Assembly: GCA_040388375.1 (NCBI GenBank)
Contig: JAZKBU010000001.1
Coordinates: forward strand, 62,001 to 126,000
Source: Bacteroidota bacterium
GTDB lineage: Bacteria > Bacteroidota > Bacteroidia > UKL13-3
Reading direction: 5' to 3'
DNA length: 64,000 nt
This document shows positions 52,804 through 63,540 of this stretch, piece after piece. The first letter of the stretch is position 1; every line of letters begins with the position of its first letter. The notes beneath the pieces were generated by a model. The model searched no databases and was not told the origin of the DNA. It saw only the letters and a list, made by a program, of their open reading frames with translations. Position numbers and translations under genes: made by a program.

Positions 52804-52830
52804 CGAATCGTTGTAAAGAATGGTAAAAAT

Positions 52831-52870
52831 AAAAAAGCTACTTAACAAAAGTGTATCAAGCAGCTTTTTT
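52831..52870 (-). terminator. Hairpin between response regulator and kinase genes
   Basis: A stem AAAAAAGCT-CTT/AAG-AGCTTTTTT (52831-52870) with one mismatch and a loop of about 14 nt, in the 83-bp gap between the two genes. It could be a partial terminator that tunes read-through to the kinase. Confidence 0.7.
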
Positions 52871-52886
52871 AGTGCAATAATCTAAA

Positions 52887-53567
52887 TTAGTCTAACTCCT
52901 TCATGATGTAACCCATACCTACCATGGTAAAAATTAAACGGGTAGGAAAATCTTTGTCTACTTTCTTACGCAGGAAGTTGATATAAACATCTATAATATT
53001 GGTACCTGTATCAAAATTTACATCCCATACTTTTTCTGAAATTTCTGCACGTGAAATAACCCTGTTTTTGTTACGTAATAAATATTCTAATAAGCTAAAC
53101 TCTTTACTGGTTAACTCAATAGTTCTGCCACCTCTGCGTACTACTTTTTTATTTAAGTCTAACTCTAAATCGGCTAACTTAAGTACTTTGGTATCTTGTA
53201 AATTATCGGTGTAACGTTTACTTAAAGCGCGTATACGTGCTAATAATTCTTTAAACTCAAACGGCTTAACTAAGTAGTCATCGGCACCTGCATCTAAACC
53301 CAATACTTTATCATCAGTACTGCCTAAAGCTGTTAACATCAGAATGGGTGATTTTAGCCCTTCTGCTCTTAACTGTTTACACAAGTCAATTCCATTTATG
53401 TATGGAATCAATAAATCTAAAACTATTACATCGTAATAATTTTCTAAAGCCATTTTTTTACCAAAATAACCATCGTAAGCAACTGTTACTTCGTACGACT
53501 GTTCTTCAAGACCTTGCTTTAAAAAGGCCGCTACTTTTGGTTCGTCTTCTACTACTAATATTTTCAT
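52887..53567 (-). CDS. OmpR-family response regulator
   Basis: A 226-residue DNA-binding regulator: receiver domain (KILVVEDEPKVAAFLKQGL, phospho-Asp in VIVLDLLIPYING, Thr of LMLTALGSTDD, Lys of DYLVKPFEFKEL) followed by a winged-helix DNA-binding domain (about 130-226; LTSKEFSLLEYLLRN, VWDVNFDTGTNIIDVYINFL). The YINFLRKKVDKDFP... VGMGYIM ending is the typical recognition-helix and wing layout. The partner kinase follows across a hairpin. The regulon is not known. Confidence 0.96.
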   Translation of the reverse strand: MKILVVEDEPKVAAFLKQGLEEQSYEVTVAYDGYFGKKMALENYYDVIVLDLLIPYINGIDLCKQLRAEGLKSPILMLTALGSTDDKVLGLDAGADDYLVKPFEFKELLARIRALSKRYTDNLQDTKVLKLADLELDLNKKVVRRGGRTIELTSKEFSLLEYLLRNKNRVISRAEISEKVWDVNFDTGTNIIDVYINFLRKKVDKDFPTRLIFTMVGMGYIMKELD

Positions 53568-53641
53568 AAGGATTAATTATTTATCAAACGCTAATATTAA
53601 GAAAGAGGTAAGTTTAATATTAATACCAAATTAATATGTGA

Positions 53642-54919
53642 TTAATTTTTATGTATCAATTGATTTAAATATTCTTCCGGGCTCATTCCGTATTTAATAA
53701 CCTTGCGTCTTTTGCCTACTAATAATGTTTGCGGAAGTCCTCTTATACCAAGCCTTTTGTTAATTAGTTTATGTCCTAAAGCTACGGTATAATTTGCCTT
53801 TGACTGGCTTCCAAAAATGCGAACGGTAAAACTTTTATTGGTATACAAAAACATAATTACCCTGATATTACATGAATCAATGGCTGCTATTTGTCGGAGA
53901 ATGGCGGTATCCTTCTCAAAGTTTTTAGAGGTAAGCGATGTAAAATACATAAACACTTGGTGACGGTTTAATTTCTTTAAATTTTTCTTTTCGCCTTTGT
54001 GTGTAGTAATAACAAGCTTTGGTATTTTTTTTCCTATGGCTATTTTACCAAAAAGCATATCGCTAGTCGATAAAACTATTTTAACAAAACTGCCTCCTGC
54101 ATCTGCTTCTAACAAATGAAATATCTGTCCGTTTTTTTCAAAATAGTTTTGCGATTTATCCTTTGATAGTTTAACAGTAAATAAATCGTTGGTGGTATCG
54201 AAAATAGAATCGTTGTAATTAATAATAACTACTTTATCGGTATCTGCATCGTTAAACAAACCGTTTGAGTTAGCATCGTGCAAGGCTATTCTAAAGCTAT
54301 CGCCATTTATTTTAACTATACCGCTTTTGGCTAAATACCTTTGTTCTCTGTAAGTAAAATCAAGGCCAATAAAACTTCTGTCTTTGTAATAATATTTATA
54401 GTACTCATCTTTATACTTGCGTAAATCTAACTTACCAAACAAAATAGTACGTGTTAATACTATTTTATTGCCCCCTTCTTTGTTGTGTTCATTGGTTAAA
54501 ACAATTTCTGCTCCTTTTTGATAGTAATAAGGCAATATTTGTTTCTCATCATCAGTAAAATCAAAGTTTTGGTTTTTATCTACCCACAAGGTTGGGTTTT
54601 GGCTAAAGTAATCGCCTACTAATACGGTTACATATCCATCATTTTGGGTACTATGCGAGCCTGTAAAAAACAAAAAACCATACGCATAATTTTTATAGCC
54701 TTTTGGCTTTTTTATAATAATTGGTTTCGCTGGTTTCAGGTCTTCAAAACCTAAACTCAATATGGTATCGCCTTCTACTTTAAATAAAGCCAAAGTGTTT
54801 TCATATTTGTGAAACCTATCGTCCTTTCCCCAAGTATTTAATGGTATGGTTAAAGTATCGGCTTGCGCAAATACTGATACTAACTTGAAAGTAAATACTA
54901 GTAAAAAAAACGTTCTCAT
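53642..54919 (-). CDS. Exported protein with thioredoxin-like C-terminal domain lacking CxxC
   Basis: A 425-residue protein with a signal peptide (ending FAQ) and a long beta-rich region (about 20-295; GDYFSQNPTLWVDKNQNFDF resembles a calcium- or carbohydrate-type repeat). The C-terminal ~120 residues follow the TlpA/thioredoxin pattern: GKKIPKLVITTHKGEKKNL, strand HQVFMYFTSLTSKNFEKD, and a cis-Pro segment GLPQTLLVGKRRK. At the position of the redox CxxC there is only SLTSKN, so it should not act as a thiol oxidoreductase. Function unknown. Confidence 0.75.
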   Translation of the reverse strand: MRTFFLLVFTFKLVSVFAQADTLTIPLNTWGKDDRFHKYENTLALFKVEGDTILSLGFEDLKPAKPIIIKKPKGYKNYAYGFLFFTGSHSTQNDGYVTVLVGDYFSQNPTLWVDKNQNFDFTDDEKQILPYYYQKGAEIVLTNEHNKEGGNKIVLTRTILFGKLDLRKYKDEYYKYYYKDRSFIGLDFTYREQRYLAKSGIVKINGDSFRIALHDANSNGLFNDADTDKVVIINYNDSIFDTTNDLFTVKLSKDKSQNYFEKNGQIFHLLEADAGGSFVKIVLSTSDMLFGKIAIGKKIPKLVITTHKGEKKNLKKLNRHQVFMYFTSLTSKNFEKDTAILRQIAAIDSCNIRVIMFLYTNKSFTVRIFGSQSKANYTVALGHKLINKRLGIRGLPQTLLVGKRRKVIKYGMSPEEYLNQLIHKN

Positions 54920-54967
54920 AGATAATCTGAATAAAATATAAAGTTAGGGCTTCGGTAAAACCAAATA

Positions 54968-57109
<2,142 letters not shown>

Positions 57110-57130
57110 TTATACTGCTACCAATTATTA

Positions 57131-57700
57131 ATGAACAAGACCAAGCATTTTCAAACATTTATCATACTTAACAAACAAGTAACAGCATGCTTTTACATTT
57201 GTAGCAAAAAAATAAGCAGCGTGCGAAAATTATTGCAGTTATTTAAAACAAAGTTTTCCCAAATTTTAGCCTATGGATTAAGTCCCTTTCAACTGGCTAT
57301 TACCTTAAGTTTTGGCATTACCCTAGGCTTGTTCCCTTTTATTGGCTTAACTTCCATTCTGTGTTTTGTATTTGCATTTGTATTCAGGCTCAACTTAATT
57401 GTTATTCAATTGGTAAATTGGGTAGTAGCTCCTTTACAACTTGTGTTATTGGTACCCTTTTACCAAATAGGAAATTATTTTAACAGTTACTTCTCCAACG
57501 CTTCCCTTGTTACTAATACGGCAACAGTAAACGTGATAGGATCCAACTTTTTTCAAAAAATATTGCTCTTAATCGACTCGCAAATACTGGCCATATTAGG
57601 TTGGGCTGTTATTTGTGTTCCGTTTGCACTGTCAATACATTTTATCAGCTTATTTTTCTATAAAAAGTACTTGCACAAAAAGTCAAAGATGGCTGCATAA
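57131..57700 (+). CDS. DUF2062 membrane protein
   Basis: A 189-residue membrane protein. From about residue 50 the sequence matches the DUF2062 pattern: SPFQLAITLSFGITLGLFPFIG, then a helix pair, then LVNWVVAPLQLVLLVPFY. There are three to four helices and a basic C-terminus. Family members are often linked to cell-envelope or glycosyltransferase genes, but the role is unknown. The first ~40 residues are not conserved in character, so translation may begin later, for example at the GTG at 57221. Confidence 0.75.
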   Translation: MNKTKHFQTFIILNKQVTACFYICSKKISSVRKLLQLFKTKFSQILAYGLSPFQLAITLSFGITLGLFPFIGLTSILCFVFAFVFRLNLIVIQLVNWVVAPLQLVLLVPFYQIGNYFNSYFSNASLVTNTATVNVIGSNFFQKILLLIDSQILAILGWAVICVPFALSIHFISLFFYKKYLHKKSKMAA

Positions 57701-57826
57701 GTGAGCTTCTATTAGATTATAAACCTTCCCGTAAAACACCTTTTTAAAATAATTTTCAGGCAGCTAAACAATTAGCCCTTTTATTGCTTTTAAGTTTTTA
57801 TATAATTGTACTAAAATAATAACCTT

Positions 57827-58486
57827 ATGGATATTCAGGCACTAACTGGTTTTTTAAAAAAACTTAGCAATAACAACAACAAAGAATGGTTTGATTTGCA
57901 TAAAAAGGAGTACGATAAGCTACGTGCTGATTGGATTGAGATGGCCAGTAAAGTAATTAAACAAACGGCTGTTTTCGATGCAGGCATTGGGGATTTAGAT
58001 CCTAAAAAATGTATTTTCAGAATTAACCGTGATGTACGTTTTTCGGCCAATAAAGCACCTTATAAAAACAATTTTGGAATGAGCTTAAGCAAAGGCGGCA
58101 AAGCGTCTGACTTTTGCGGTTACTATGTTCATATTCAATCAGGCGAAGCTTTTATTGCTGGAGGCTCTTACCAACCTATGCCTGATAAGTTAGCTGCCAT
58201 CCGACAAGAAATCGACTACAATTTTGAGGAATTTAAAAGTATTGTAGAGCACAAAGACTTTATAAAACATTTTGGTGCACTTTCTGGCGACAAATTACAA
58301 CGTCCGCCTAAAGGTTATGATGCTGAAAATCCTGCTATTGAATACATTAAACACAAAGGTTTTTTAGCGTATGCAAAAATTGACGATAAAAATTTAACCG
58401 AAAAAGAATTACTAAAACATTGTCAAAGCCTGTTTAAGGCTATGAAACCACTCAATGACTTTTTAAACAGAGCTATTTTGGCCTAA
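57827..58486 (+). CDS. DUF2461 family protein
   Basis: A 219-residue soluble protein that fits the DUF2461 (TIGR02453) family: the opening FLKKLSNNNNKEWFDLHKKEY, the central FRINRDVRFSANKAPYKNNF, and GGKASDFCGYYVHIQSGEAFIAGGSY are the family's most conserved stretches. Its biochemical role is not established. It precedes panD by 64 bp, but panD has its own promoter. Confidence 0.87.
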   Translation: MDIQALTGFLKKLSNNNNKEWFDLHKKEYDKLRADWIEMASKVIKQTAVFDAGIGDLDPKKCIFRINRDVRFSANKAPYKNNFGMSLSKGGKASDFCGYYVHIQSGEAFIAGGSYQPMPDKLAAIRQEIDYNFEEFKSIVEHKDFIKHFGALSGDKLQRPPKGYDAENPAIEYIKHKGFLAYAKIDDKNLTEKELLKHCQSLFKAMKPLNDFLNRAILA

Positions 58487-58503
58487 GCTAAAAACCTTAT
58501 TTT

Positions 58504-58534
58504 TTTGCATATCAATTAAATTGATTTAGCTTCG
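58504..58534 (+). promoter_or_regulatory. Promoter of panD
   Basis: TTTG (58504-58507), 19 nt, then TAGCTTCG (58527-58534), one mismatch from TAnnTTTG, 16 bp before the panD start. Confidence 0.65.
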
Positions 58535-58550
58535 CGCCAGTTTTATTGCT

Positions 58551-58898
58551 ATGCAAATACAATTATTAAAATCAAAAATACATCGCGTAAAAGTTACGCA
58601 AACCGAGTTACACTATGTAGGTAGCATTACCATTGACGAAGATTTAATGGATGCCGCCAATATGATAGAAAACGAAAAAGTTCAGGTAGTGAACGTAAAC
58701 AACGGAGAAAGACTTGAAACTTACATCATTAAAGGCGAAAGAGGTTCCGGAGTTATATGCCTAAATGGCCCTGCTGCACGTAAAGCGGCTGTTGGCGACC
58801 CTGTTATTGTTATATCATACTGCATTATGGATTTTGAGGAGGCAAAAAAATATACTCCTATTGCTATTTATACCGACAACAACAACAAACTAAACTAG
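58551..58898 (+). CDS. panD: Aspartate 1-decarboxylase
   Basis: PanD makes beta-alanine from aspartate for pantothenate/CoA synthesis. It is made as a proenzyme that cleaves itself at Gly-Ser to form the pyruvoyl group; the site is seen in [14 protein letters not shown] (Gly24-Ser25). Length (115) and the blocks [15 protein letters not shown] and [18 protein letters not shown] are typical. The gene is followed after 1 bp by a membrane-protein gene that uses a TTG start. Confidence 0.97.
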   Translation: MQIQLLKSKIHRVKVTQTELHYVGSITIDEDLMDAANMIENEKVQVVNVNNGERLETYIIKGERGSGVICLNGPAARKAAVGDPVIVISYCIMDFEEAKKYTPIAIYTDNNNKLN

Positions 58899-58899
58899 T

Positions 58900-59889
58900 T
58901 TGAATACTAGCCTTAAAAAAATAATTCAATATGCAATAATCATTGCCGTTGGCGGTGGTTTTATGTATTATGTTTTTAAAAACCAAGACTGGGCAGAACT
59001 TTGGTCAAAAATAAGTTCGGCTAATTTGCTTTGGTTGGGTATTGGTATGTCGGTTTCCGTTTTTAGCCATTGGCTAAGGGCTTACAGAGCTATATTGATG
59101 TACGATGCCATGAATTACAAAATAAAAACCGACAATAGTTTTTATGCAGTAATAATTGGTTACATGATGAATTATTTTATTCCCCGTGCCGGAGAAGTGG
59201 CTCGTTGTGCTTCCCTTAACAAATCAGATAATTTACCCATTGAAAAATCGTTGGGCAGTGTAATTACCGAGCGTTTATTCGATTTACTGATTATGGTATT
59301 TCTATTAGCCCTCGTATTTTTTATTCAGTTTGATTTAATATGGGGTTTTATTCAAAAAACCATTGCCACTAACCAAACAGCCAGTACTGGCACATTGCCA
59401 CTTAAATGGATTGTTTTAGGTTTATTGGTTGCAACAAGTGCTTTTATTTATTTGCTGCGTCATAAAATAAAATCTTTAGCTATTTACAATAAAATAGCCT
59501 CATTACTCAAAGGTTTTATGGATGGTTTACTCAGTATAAAAAACGTAAAACAACCTGTTTTATTTGTATTCCTTTCATTTGGTATTTGGGCTTGTTACAT
59601 ATTAATGATGTACTGCTGCTTTTTTGCATTAGTAAGCACTTCTTCTTTGAGTTTTACAGCCTGCTTAACGGTATTTGCCATTGGAACCATTGGTGTTGCT
59701 TTACCTGCTCCGGGAGCAGGAGCCGGCACTTACCATTATTTTATTTCGCAAAGCCTATTATTATTTGGCGTTGCTGAAGCCGATGGCGTTGCTTATGCCA
59801 CCATGGTACATGGCGCACAAATGATACTGATAATTGTATTAGGACTTTTAAGTAGCTTAATTTTGTTGCTAAAGAAAAAAGCACAATAA
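58900..59889 (+). CDS. Lysylphosphatidylglycerol synthase TM-region/flippase-like membrane protein
   Basis: A 329-residue protein with about eight membrane helices of the UPF0104/AglD-like family, related to the flippase half of MprF: LGIGMSVSVFSHWLRAYRAI, then NYFIPRAGEVARCASLNK, ITERLFDLLIM and TIGVALPAPGAGAGTYHYF. Members are thought to move lipids or lipid-linked sugars across the membrane. The start is TTG (58900), 1 bp after panD; the first ATG lies 21 codons inside helix 1, so the TTG is more likely. Coupling to panD translation is probable. Confidence 0.85.
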   Translation: MNTSLKKIIQYAIIIAVGGGFMYYVFKNQDWAELWSKISSANLLWLGIGMSVSVFSHWLRAYRAILMYDAMNYKIKTDNSFYAVIIGYMMNYFIPRAGEVARCASLNKSDNLPIEKSLGSVITERLFDLLIMVFLLALVFFIQFDLIWGFIQKTIATNQTASTGTLPLKWIVLGLLVATSAFIYLLRHKIKSLAIYNKIASLLKGFMDGLLSIKNVKQPVLFVFLSFGIWACYILMMYCCFFALVSTSSLSFTACLTVFAIGTIGVALPAPGAGAGTYHYFISQSLLLFGVAEADGVAYATMVHGAQMILIIVLGLLSSLILLLKKKAQ

Positions 59890-59919
59890 CTTTGTATAAT
59901 TTTAATTTCTACCCTAACA

Positions 59920-60411
59920 ATGACACATATTAAAGCCATTCACGATAAAATACATACTTGGGAAAGTCTTGCCGAACAAGTTAAACAATGGCAACAGGAA
60001 GGGAAAAAAGTAGTTTTTAGCAATGGCTGTTTTGATTTACTGCACAAAGGCCATGTTGATTATTTAAACCATGCGGCTGATTTGGGTGATGTATTGGTAA
60101 TGGGTTTGAATACAGATGCATCGGTAAGTGAATTAAAAGGACCTCACCGCCCCATTCAAGACGAGCAATCGCGTTTATTGATTATGGCAGCTTTACAATG
60201 TGTAAGCGCGGTAACACTATTTGCAGAAGAAACCCCTTACGATTTAATAAAACTGGTACAACCTGACGTATTGGTTAAAGGAAGTGATTACAAACCGGAA
60301 GACATAGTTGGCTACGATATAGTTACCGCTAAAGGTGGCGAAGTAAAAACCGTTCCTTTTCTACCGGGCTTTTCAACCAGCGGTATCGAAAAAAAAATAA
60401 AGTTATCTTAA
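59920..60411 (+). CDS. rfaE2: D-glycero-beta-D-manno-heptose 1-phosphate adenylyltransferase
   Basis: A 163-residue nucleotidyltransferase equal to the C-terminal half of HldE. FSNGCFDLLHKGHVDYL holds the HxGH motif, LVMGLNTDASVSELKGPHRP fits this subfamily, and the C-terminal GFSTSGIEKKI matches the STT/SI ... motif. It makes ADP-heptose for LPS core. Here it is stand-alone, not fused to the kinase domain. Other cytidylyltransferase-fold enzymes (e.g. GmhB partners) are less likely. Confidence 0.9.
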   Translation: MTHIKAIHDKIHTWESLAEQVKQWQQEGKKVVFSNGCFDLLHKGHVDYLNHAADLGDVLVMGLNTDASVSELKGPHRPIQDEQSRLLIMAALQCVSAVTLFAEETPYDLIKLVQPDVLVKGSDYKPEDIVGYDIVTAKGGEVKTVPFLPGFSTSGIEKKIKLS

Positions 60412-60421
60412 AGGTGAAAAT

Positions 60422-60778
60422 TTATTGAATAGAATCGCTCAGCCCGCTTCCACCATTCAAAATATCTATCTTATTTTTCATAAAAGCATCTTTGGCTTTA
60501 ATGGCCTGGCTCAATGAATCTGTTTTAAACATTAGCTCTTCCAAGTTGCGTTTACTGTCAGAATCGCTATAACCGGGTACCAACTCGCGAAAAGGTGTGG
60601 TAAAAACTAAAAAAATTATTATTACTGTAAATAACACTACAAAAGAACTCAACCCAACGAAAACGTTCATGGGAGTAAGCTTAAACGAAAACTTCTCTTC
60701 AAACGTTTCGTCATTAATTATTACTAAACGTAAGGGTAATTTTAACTTACGTAAAAACTTTTGTCGTTTTGATTCCAA
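60422..60778 (-). CDS. Truncated M23-peptidase-like membrane protein (N-terminal part only)
   Basis: A 118-residue protein with one membrane helix (VFVGLSSFVVLFTVIIIFLVF) and a short coiled coil. Its start (LRLVIINDETFEEKFSFKLTPMNVFV ... FTTPFRELVPGYSD) is the well-known N-terminus of Bacteroidota M23 (LytM) endopeptidases, which normally have about 290-320 residues. The peptidase domain is missing: the frame ends 11 bp before the stop of rfaE2. The start is TTG (60778); no in-frame ATG lies upstream before a stop. It is divergent from porW with 11 bp between the starts. It may be a truncated gene or a stand-alone membrane anchor. Confidence 0.72.
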   Translation of the reverse strand: MESKRQKFLRKLKLPLRLVIINDETFEEKFSFKLTPMNVFVGLSSFVVLFTVIIIFLVFTTPFRELVPGYSDSDSKRNLEELMFKTDSLSQAIKAKDAFMKNKIDILNGGSGLSDSIQ

Positions 60779-60789
60779 ATTAGCCGATA

Positions 60790-63540
60790 ATGATTAAAAT
60801 TGTAAACTCAGATTTTCGTCAAAAATATAAATTTAGATTGCTTTTGAACTATTTTAATAATAGATATTTTTATAAAACTACAAGTGCCTTATGTATAGCT
60901 ATGGTATTGTTTTTTTCATGTAATCCTACTCGGGACAGATGGATTAACCGAAAATGGCACAGCATGACGGGGCATTTCAATATTTATTTTAATGGTGAAC
61001 AAAAGCTAAATGATGCCATTAGCAGCTTGAAAGCAGGTCATGTTAACGACTTTAATAAAGTATTGGATGTTTTTCCTTATGGTGATGAAGCTGCGGCTAA
61101 AGGGGTAAGCAATGTGCTGGACGAGGCCATGAAAAAGTTTTCGGGCGCCATACAATTACACCAAGTTGGCTCTTATACTGATGAAGCCTGGTTTGCCATA
61201 GCTAAAACCCATTTTTTTAAACGCGATTTTTATGCAAGCCAAGAAGCTTTGCAATTTATGATTAGCAAATACCCCGCTGAATATAAAAACATTTCGACTG
61301 CGTGGTTAGCCAAAACCTATATAGGCTTAAAGAAAACACCTGAAGCGGAAGCTGTTATTGGCTTGGTGCTTTCCAATAAAAATATCCAGAAAGAAGATAT
61401 AGCTGAAATATATGCTACTGCTGCCGATGTAAATATTAGATTAGAGAAATACAAATCGGCCATTGAAAATTTAAACAAAGTTTTAAATGAAGGTAAAGTA
61501 GATAAGGAAACTAAAATACGATACCGTTACATATTGGGCCAGTTGTATATTATAGCTGATGATAAAAAAAATGCACTGGTTAATTTCAATAAAGTAATTG
61601 GTTTAGTACCTGCTTACGATTTTGCCTTTAATGCTACTATTAATATTACAAAACTATACGATGTAAATGATAAGACGGCTGTAAACAAAGTAAGACGCAA
61701 CTTGCGCAGAATGGCCAATGACGATAAAAATATTGATTACCTTGATCAAATTTATTTTGAGTTAGGCAAATTAGAATTATCGCAAAAAAATAACGATGCA
61801 GCTATTGCTGCTTTCAAAAAATCAACTTTCAAAAGCACCAAAAATAAAGAGCAAAAAACCAAATCGTATTACGAATTGGCTAAGCTGTATTTTGATTTAA
61901 AAAATTATAAAAATGCTAAATTGTATTACGACTCTACTGCTGCTTTAATTAGCAAAACAGATAAACAATACAATACCATTACAAGCACCAAAGCGGTATT
62001 AAGTGAGTTGATTAATAATATTACTGTTTATGAAACAGAAGATAGTTTACAAAAGCTAAGCACGCTGAGTAAAGCTGATTTAAATAAAAAAGTAACCGAT
62101 TGGATAAGCAATTATAACAAACAAAGAGAACTGGCTGCCAAAGAGGCTAAAAAGAATAAATCAATTGAGTTAAGCAATCAGGCCAATCAGAATAATATAG
62201 CAAATCCAAGTACACCGGGTATTGGCGATGCTGCAAACCAATGGTACTTTTACAATACGGCTTTATTAACCAATGGCTCCGCTGAGTTTTTTAGCAATAA
62301 AAAATGGGGTCAGCGTATTAATGAAGACTTTTGGAGAATAGCTTCAAAAGAGAAAAACAATAAAGTAACTCCGGATGCAGGCAAAGACAGTAGCGATGAG
62401 AAAAAATTAAGTCCGGAGGAACAAAAGAACAAAGACAACCAACAAAAAGACATAGCGGATAAAGAAGAAAACAAACCTGTTGTTAAATTTTTTGGCGACT
62501 CGTTAAAAGATGCGTGGATACGAAATGTTCCATTCACCAAACAGGCGCTTGAAAACTCCAACTTAAATTTAATGGAGGCGTTGCATAACCTAGGCTTGAT
62601 TTATTACAGTAAAATAAAAAATTATAAAGAAGCCATCGGTTACTTTAATATGTTGGAAAGTAAATTCCCTAAAAGTGATTATGAGCCTGAAGCATGGTAT
62701 TATTTGCATAAGTCGCATGAGGAGTTGAAAGAAAAAAACAATGCTAAAGTTTATAAGGACGATTTGTTAAAACAATATCCTGATAATCCATACTCGTTAC
62801 TATTACAAGGTAAGTCGGCCAATACAGTAGCTACTGACCAAAATAAAGACTTAGTAGCCTTATACGATCAAACGTTTGAAGCTTATAAAGCCGAACAATA
62901 TGAAACCGTAAAAAAACTAAAAGCCGAAGCTGATAAAAAATATCCTGGTAATAATTTTAGGCCTAAGTTTGAGTATATAAACGCATTGGCTATTGGAAAA
63001 ACTGAAAAAGTAGAAAACTTTAAACAGGCATTAACTAATATAACAACCGAGTTTGCTAAAACCGATGTGGCTGACCAAGCCAAAGAGATACTTGATATTT
63101 TAAACCGATCACAAAAACGCAATGAAATAATAGGTAAAGATTCAACGCTGGCGGAGTTCAGGGTTGAAATGGAACCGGATGCCCCGCATTATTATATCAT
63201 GGCTATTAAAAACGAAAAAGCCAATTTTACCGAATACGTAGAAGCTATTTCAACCTATAATGATGCTTTTGCATCGCTTGATAATTTAAGGGTAAATGCC
63301 ATAATGAGTAATGAAGGTTACCAGATTTTAATGGTAAGAGAATTCAGCACTCAGAAAAAAGCAGAAGATTATTATAAAGGTATTACAGCCAATAATGTTG
63401 TAACAGCCCGTTTAAAAGTAAAAGAACCTTATATTGACTTTATTATATCGACCAATAATTATAAAAAAATATTGCGCGATAAAGAGATTGAAAAGTACAA
63501 TACATTTTATAAAAAAGCACAGCTAAAACAGACCCCATGA
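60790..63540 (+). CDS. porW: Type IX secretion system lipoprotein PorW (SprE-like)
   Basis: A 916-residue TPR lipoprotein of the T9SS. The lipobox (ALCIAMVLFFSC, Cys near residue 44) is followed by the family opening RDRWINRKWHSMTGHFNIYFNGEQKLNDAI, many TPR units over about 90-420 and again 590-660, and a Lys/Glu-rich linker (about 455-560). PorW/SprE links the outer-membrane and inner-membrane parts of the T9SS. The ATG at 60790 leaves ~30 residues before the lipoprotein signal; a later start is possible. Its stop overlaps the next start by 4 bp. Confidence 0.88.
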   Translation: MIKIVNSDFRQKYKFRLLLNYFNNRYFYKTTSALCIAMVLFFSCNPTRDRWINRKWHSMTGHFNIYFNGEQKLNDAISSLKAGHVNDFNKVLDVFPYGDEAAAKGVSNVLDEAMKKFSGAIQLHQVGSYTDEAWFAIAKTHFFKRDFYASQEALQFMISKYPAEYKNISTAWLAKTYIGLKKTPEAEAVIGLVLSNKNIQKEDIAEIYATAADVNIRLEKYKSAIENLNKVLNEGKVDKETKIRYRYILGQLYIIADDKKNALVNFNKVIGLVPAYDFAFNATINITKLYDVNDKTAVNKVRRNLRRMANDDKNIDYLDQIYFELGKLELSQKNNDAAIAAFKKSTFKSTKNKEQKTKSYYELAKLYFDLKNYKNAKLYYDSTAALISKTDKQYNTITSTKAVLSELINNITVYETEDSLQKLSTLSKADLNKKVTDWISNYNKQRELAAKEAKKNKSIELSNQANQNNIANPSTPGIGDAANQWYFYNTALLTNGSAEFFSNKKWGQRINEDFWRIASKEKNNKVTPDAGKDSSDEKKLSPEEQKNKDNQQKDIADKEENKPVVKFFGDSLKDAWIRNVPFTKQALENSNLNLMEALHNLGLIYYSKIKNYKEAIGYFNMLESKFPKSDYEPEAWYYLHKSHEELKEKNNAKVYKDDLLKQYPDNPYSLLLQGKSANTVATDQNKDLVALYDQTFEAYKAEQYETVKKLKAEADKKYPGNNFRPKFEYINALAIGKTEKVENFKQALTNITTEFAKTDVADQAKEILDILNRSQKRNEIIGKDSTLAEFRVEMEPDAPHYYIMAIKNEKANFTEYVEAISTYNDAFASLDNLRVNAIMSNEGYQILMVREFSTQKKAEDYYKGITANNVVTARLKVKEPYIDFIISTNNYKKILRDKEIEKYNTFYKKAQLKQTP

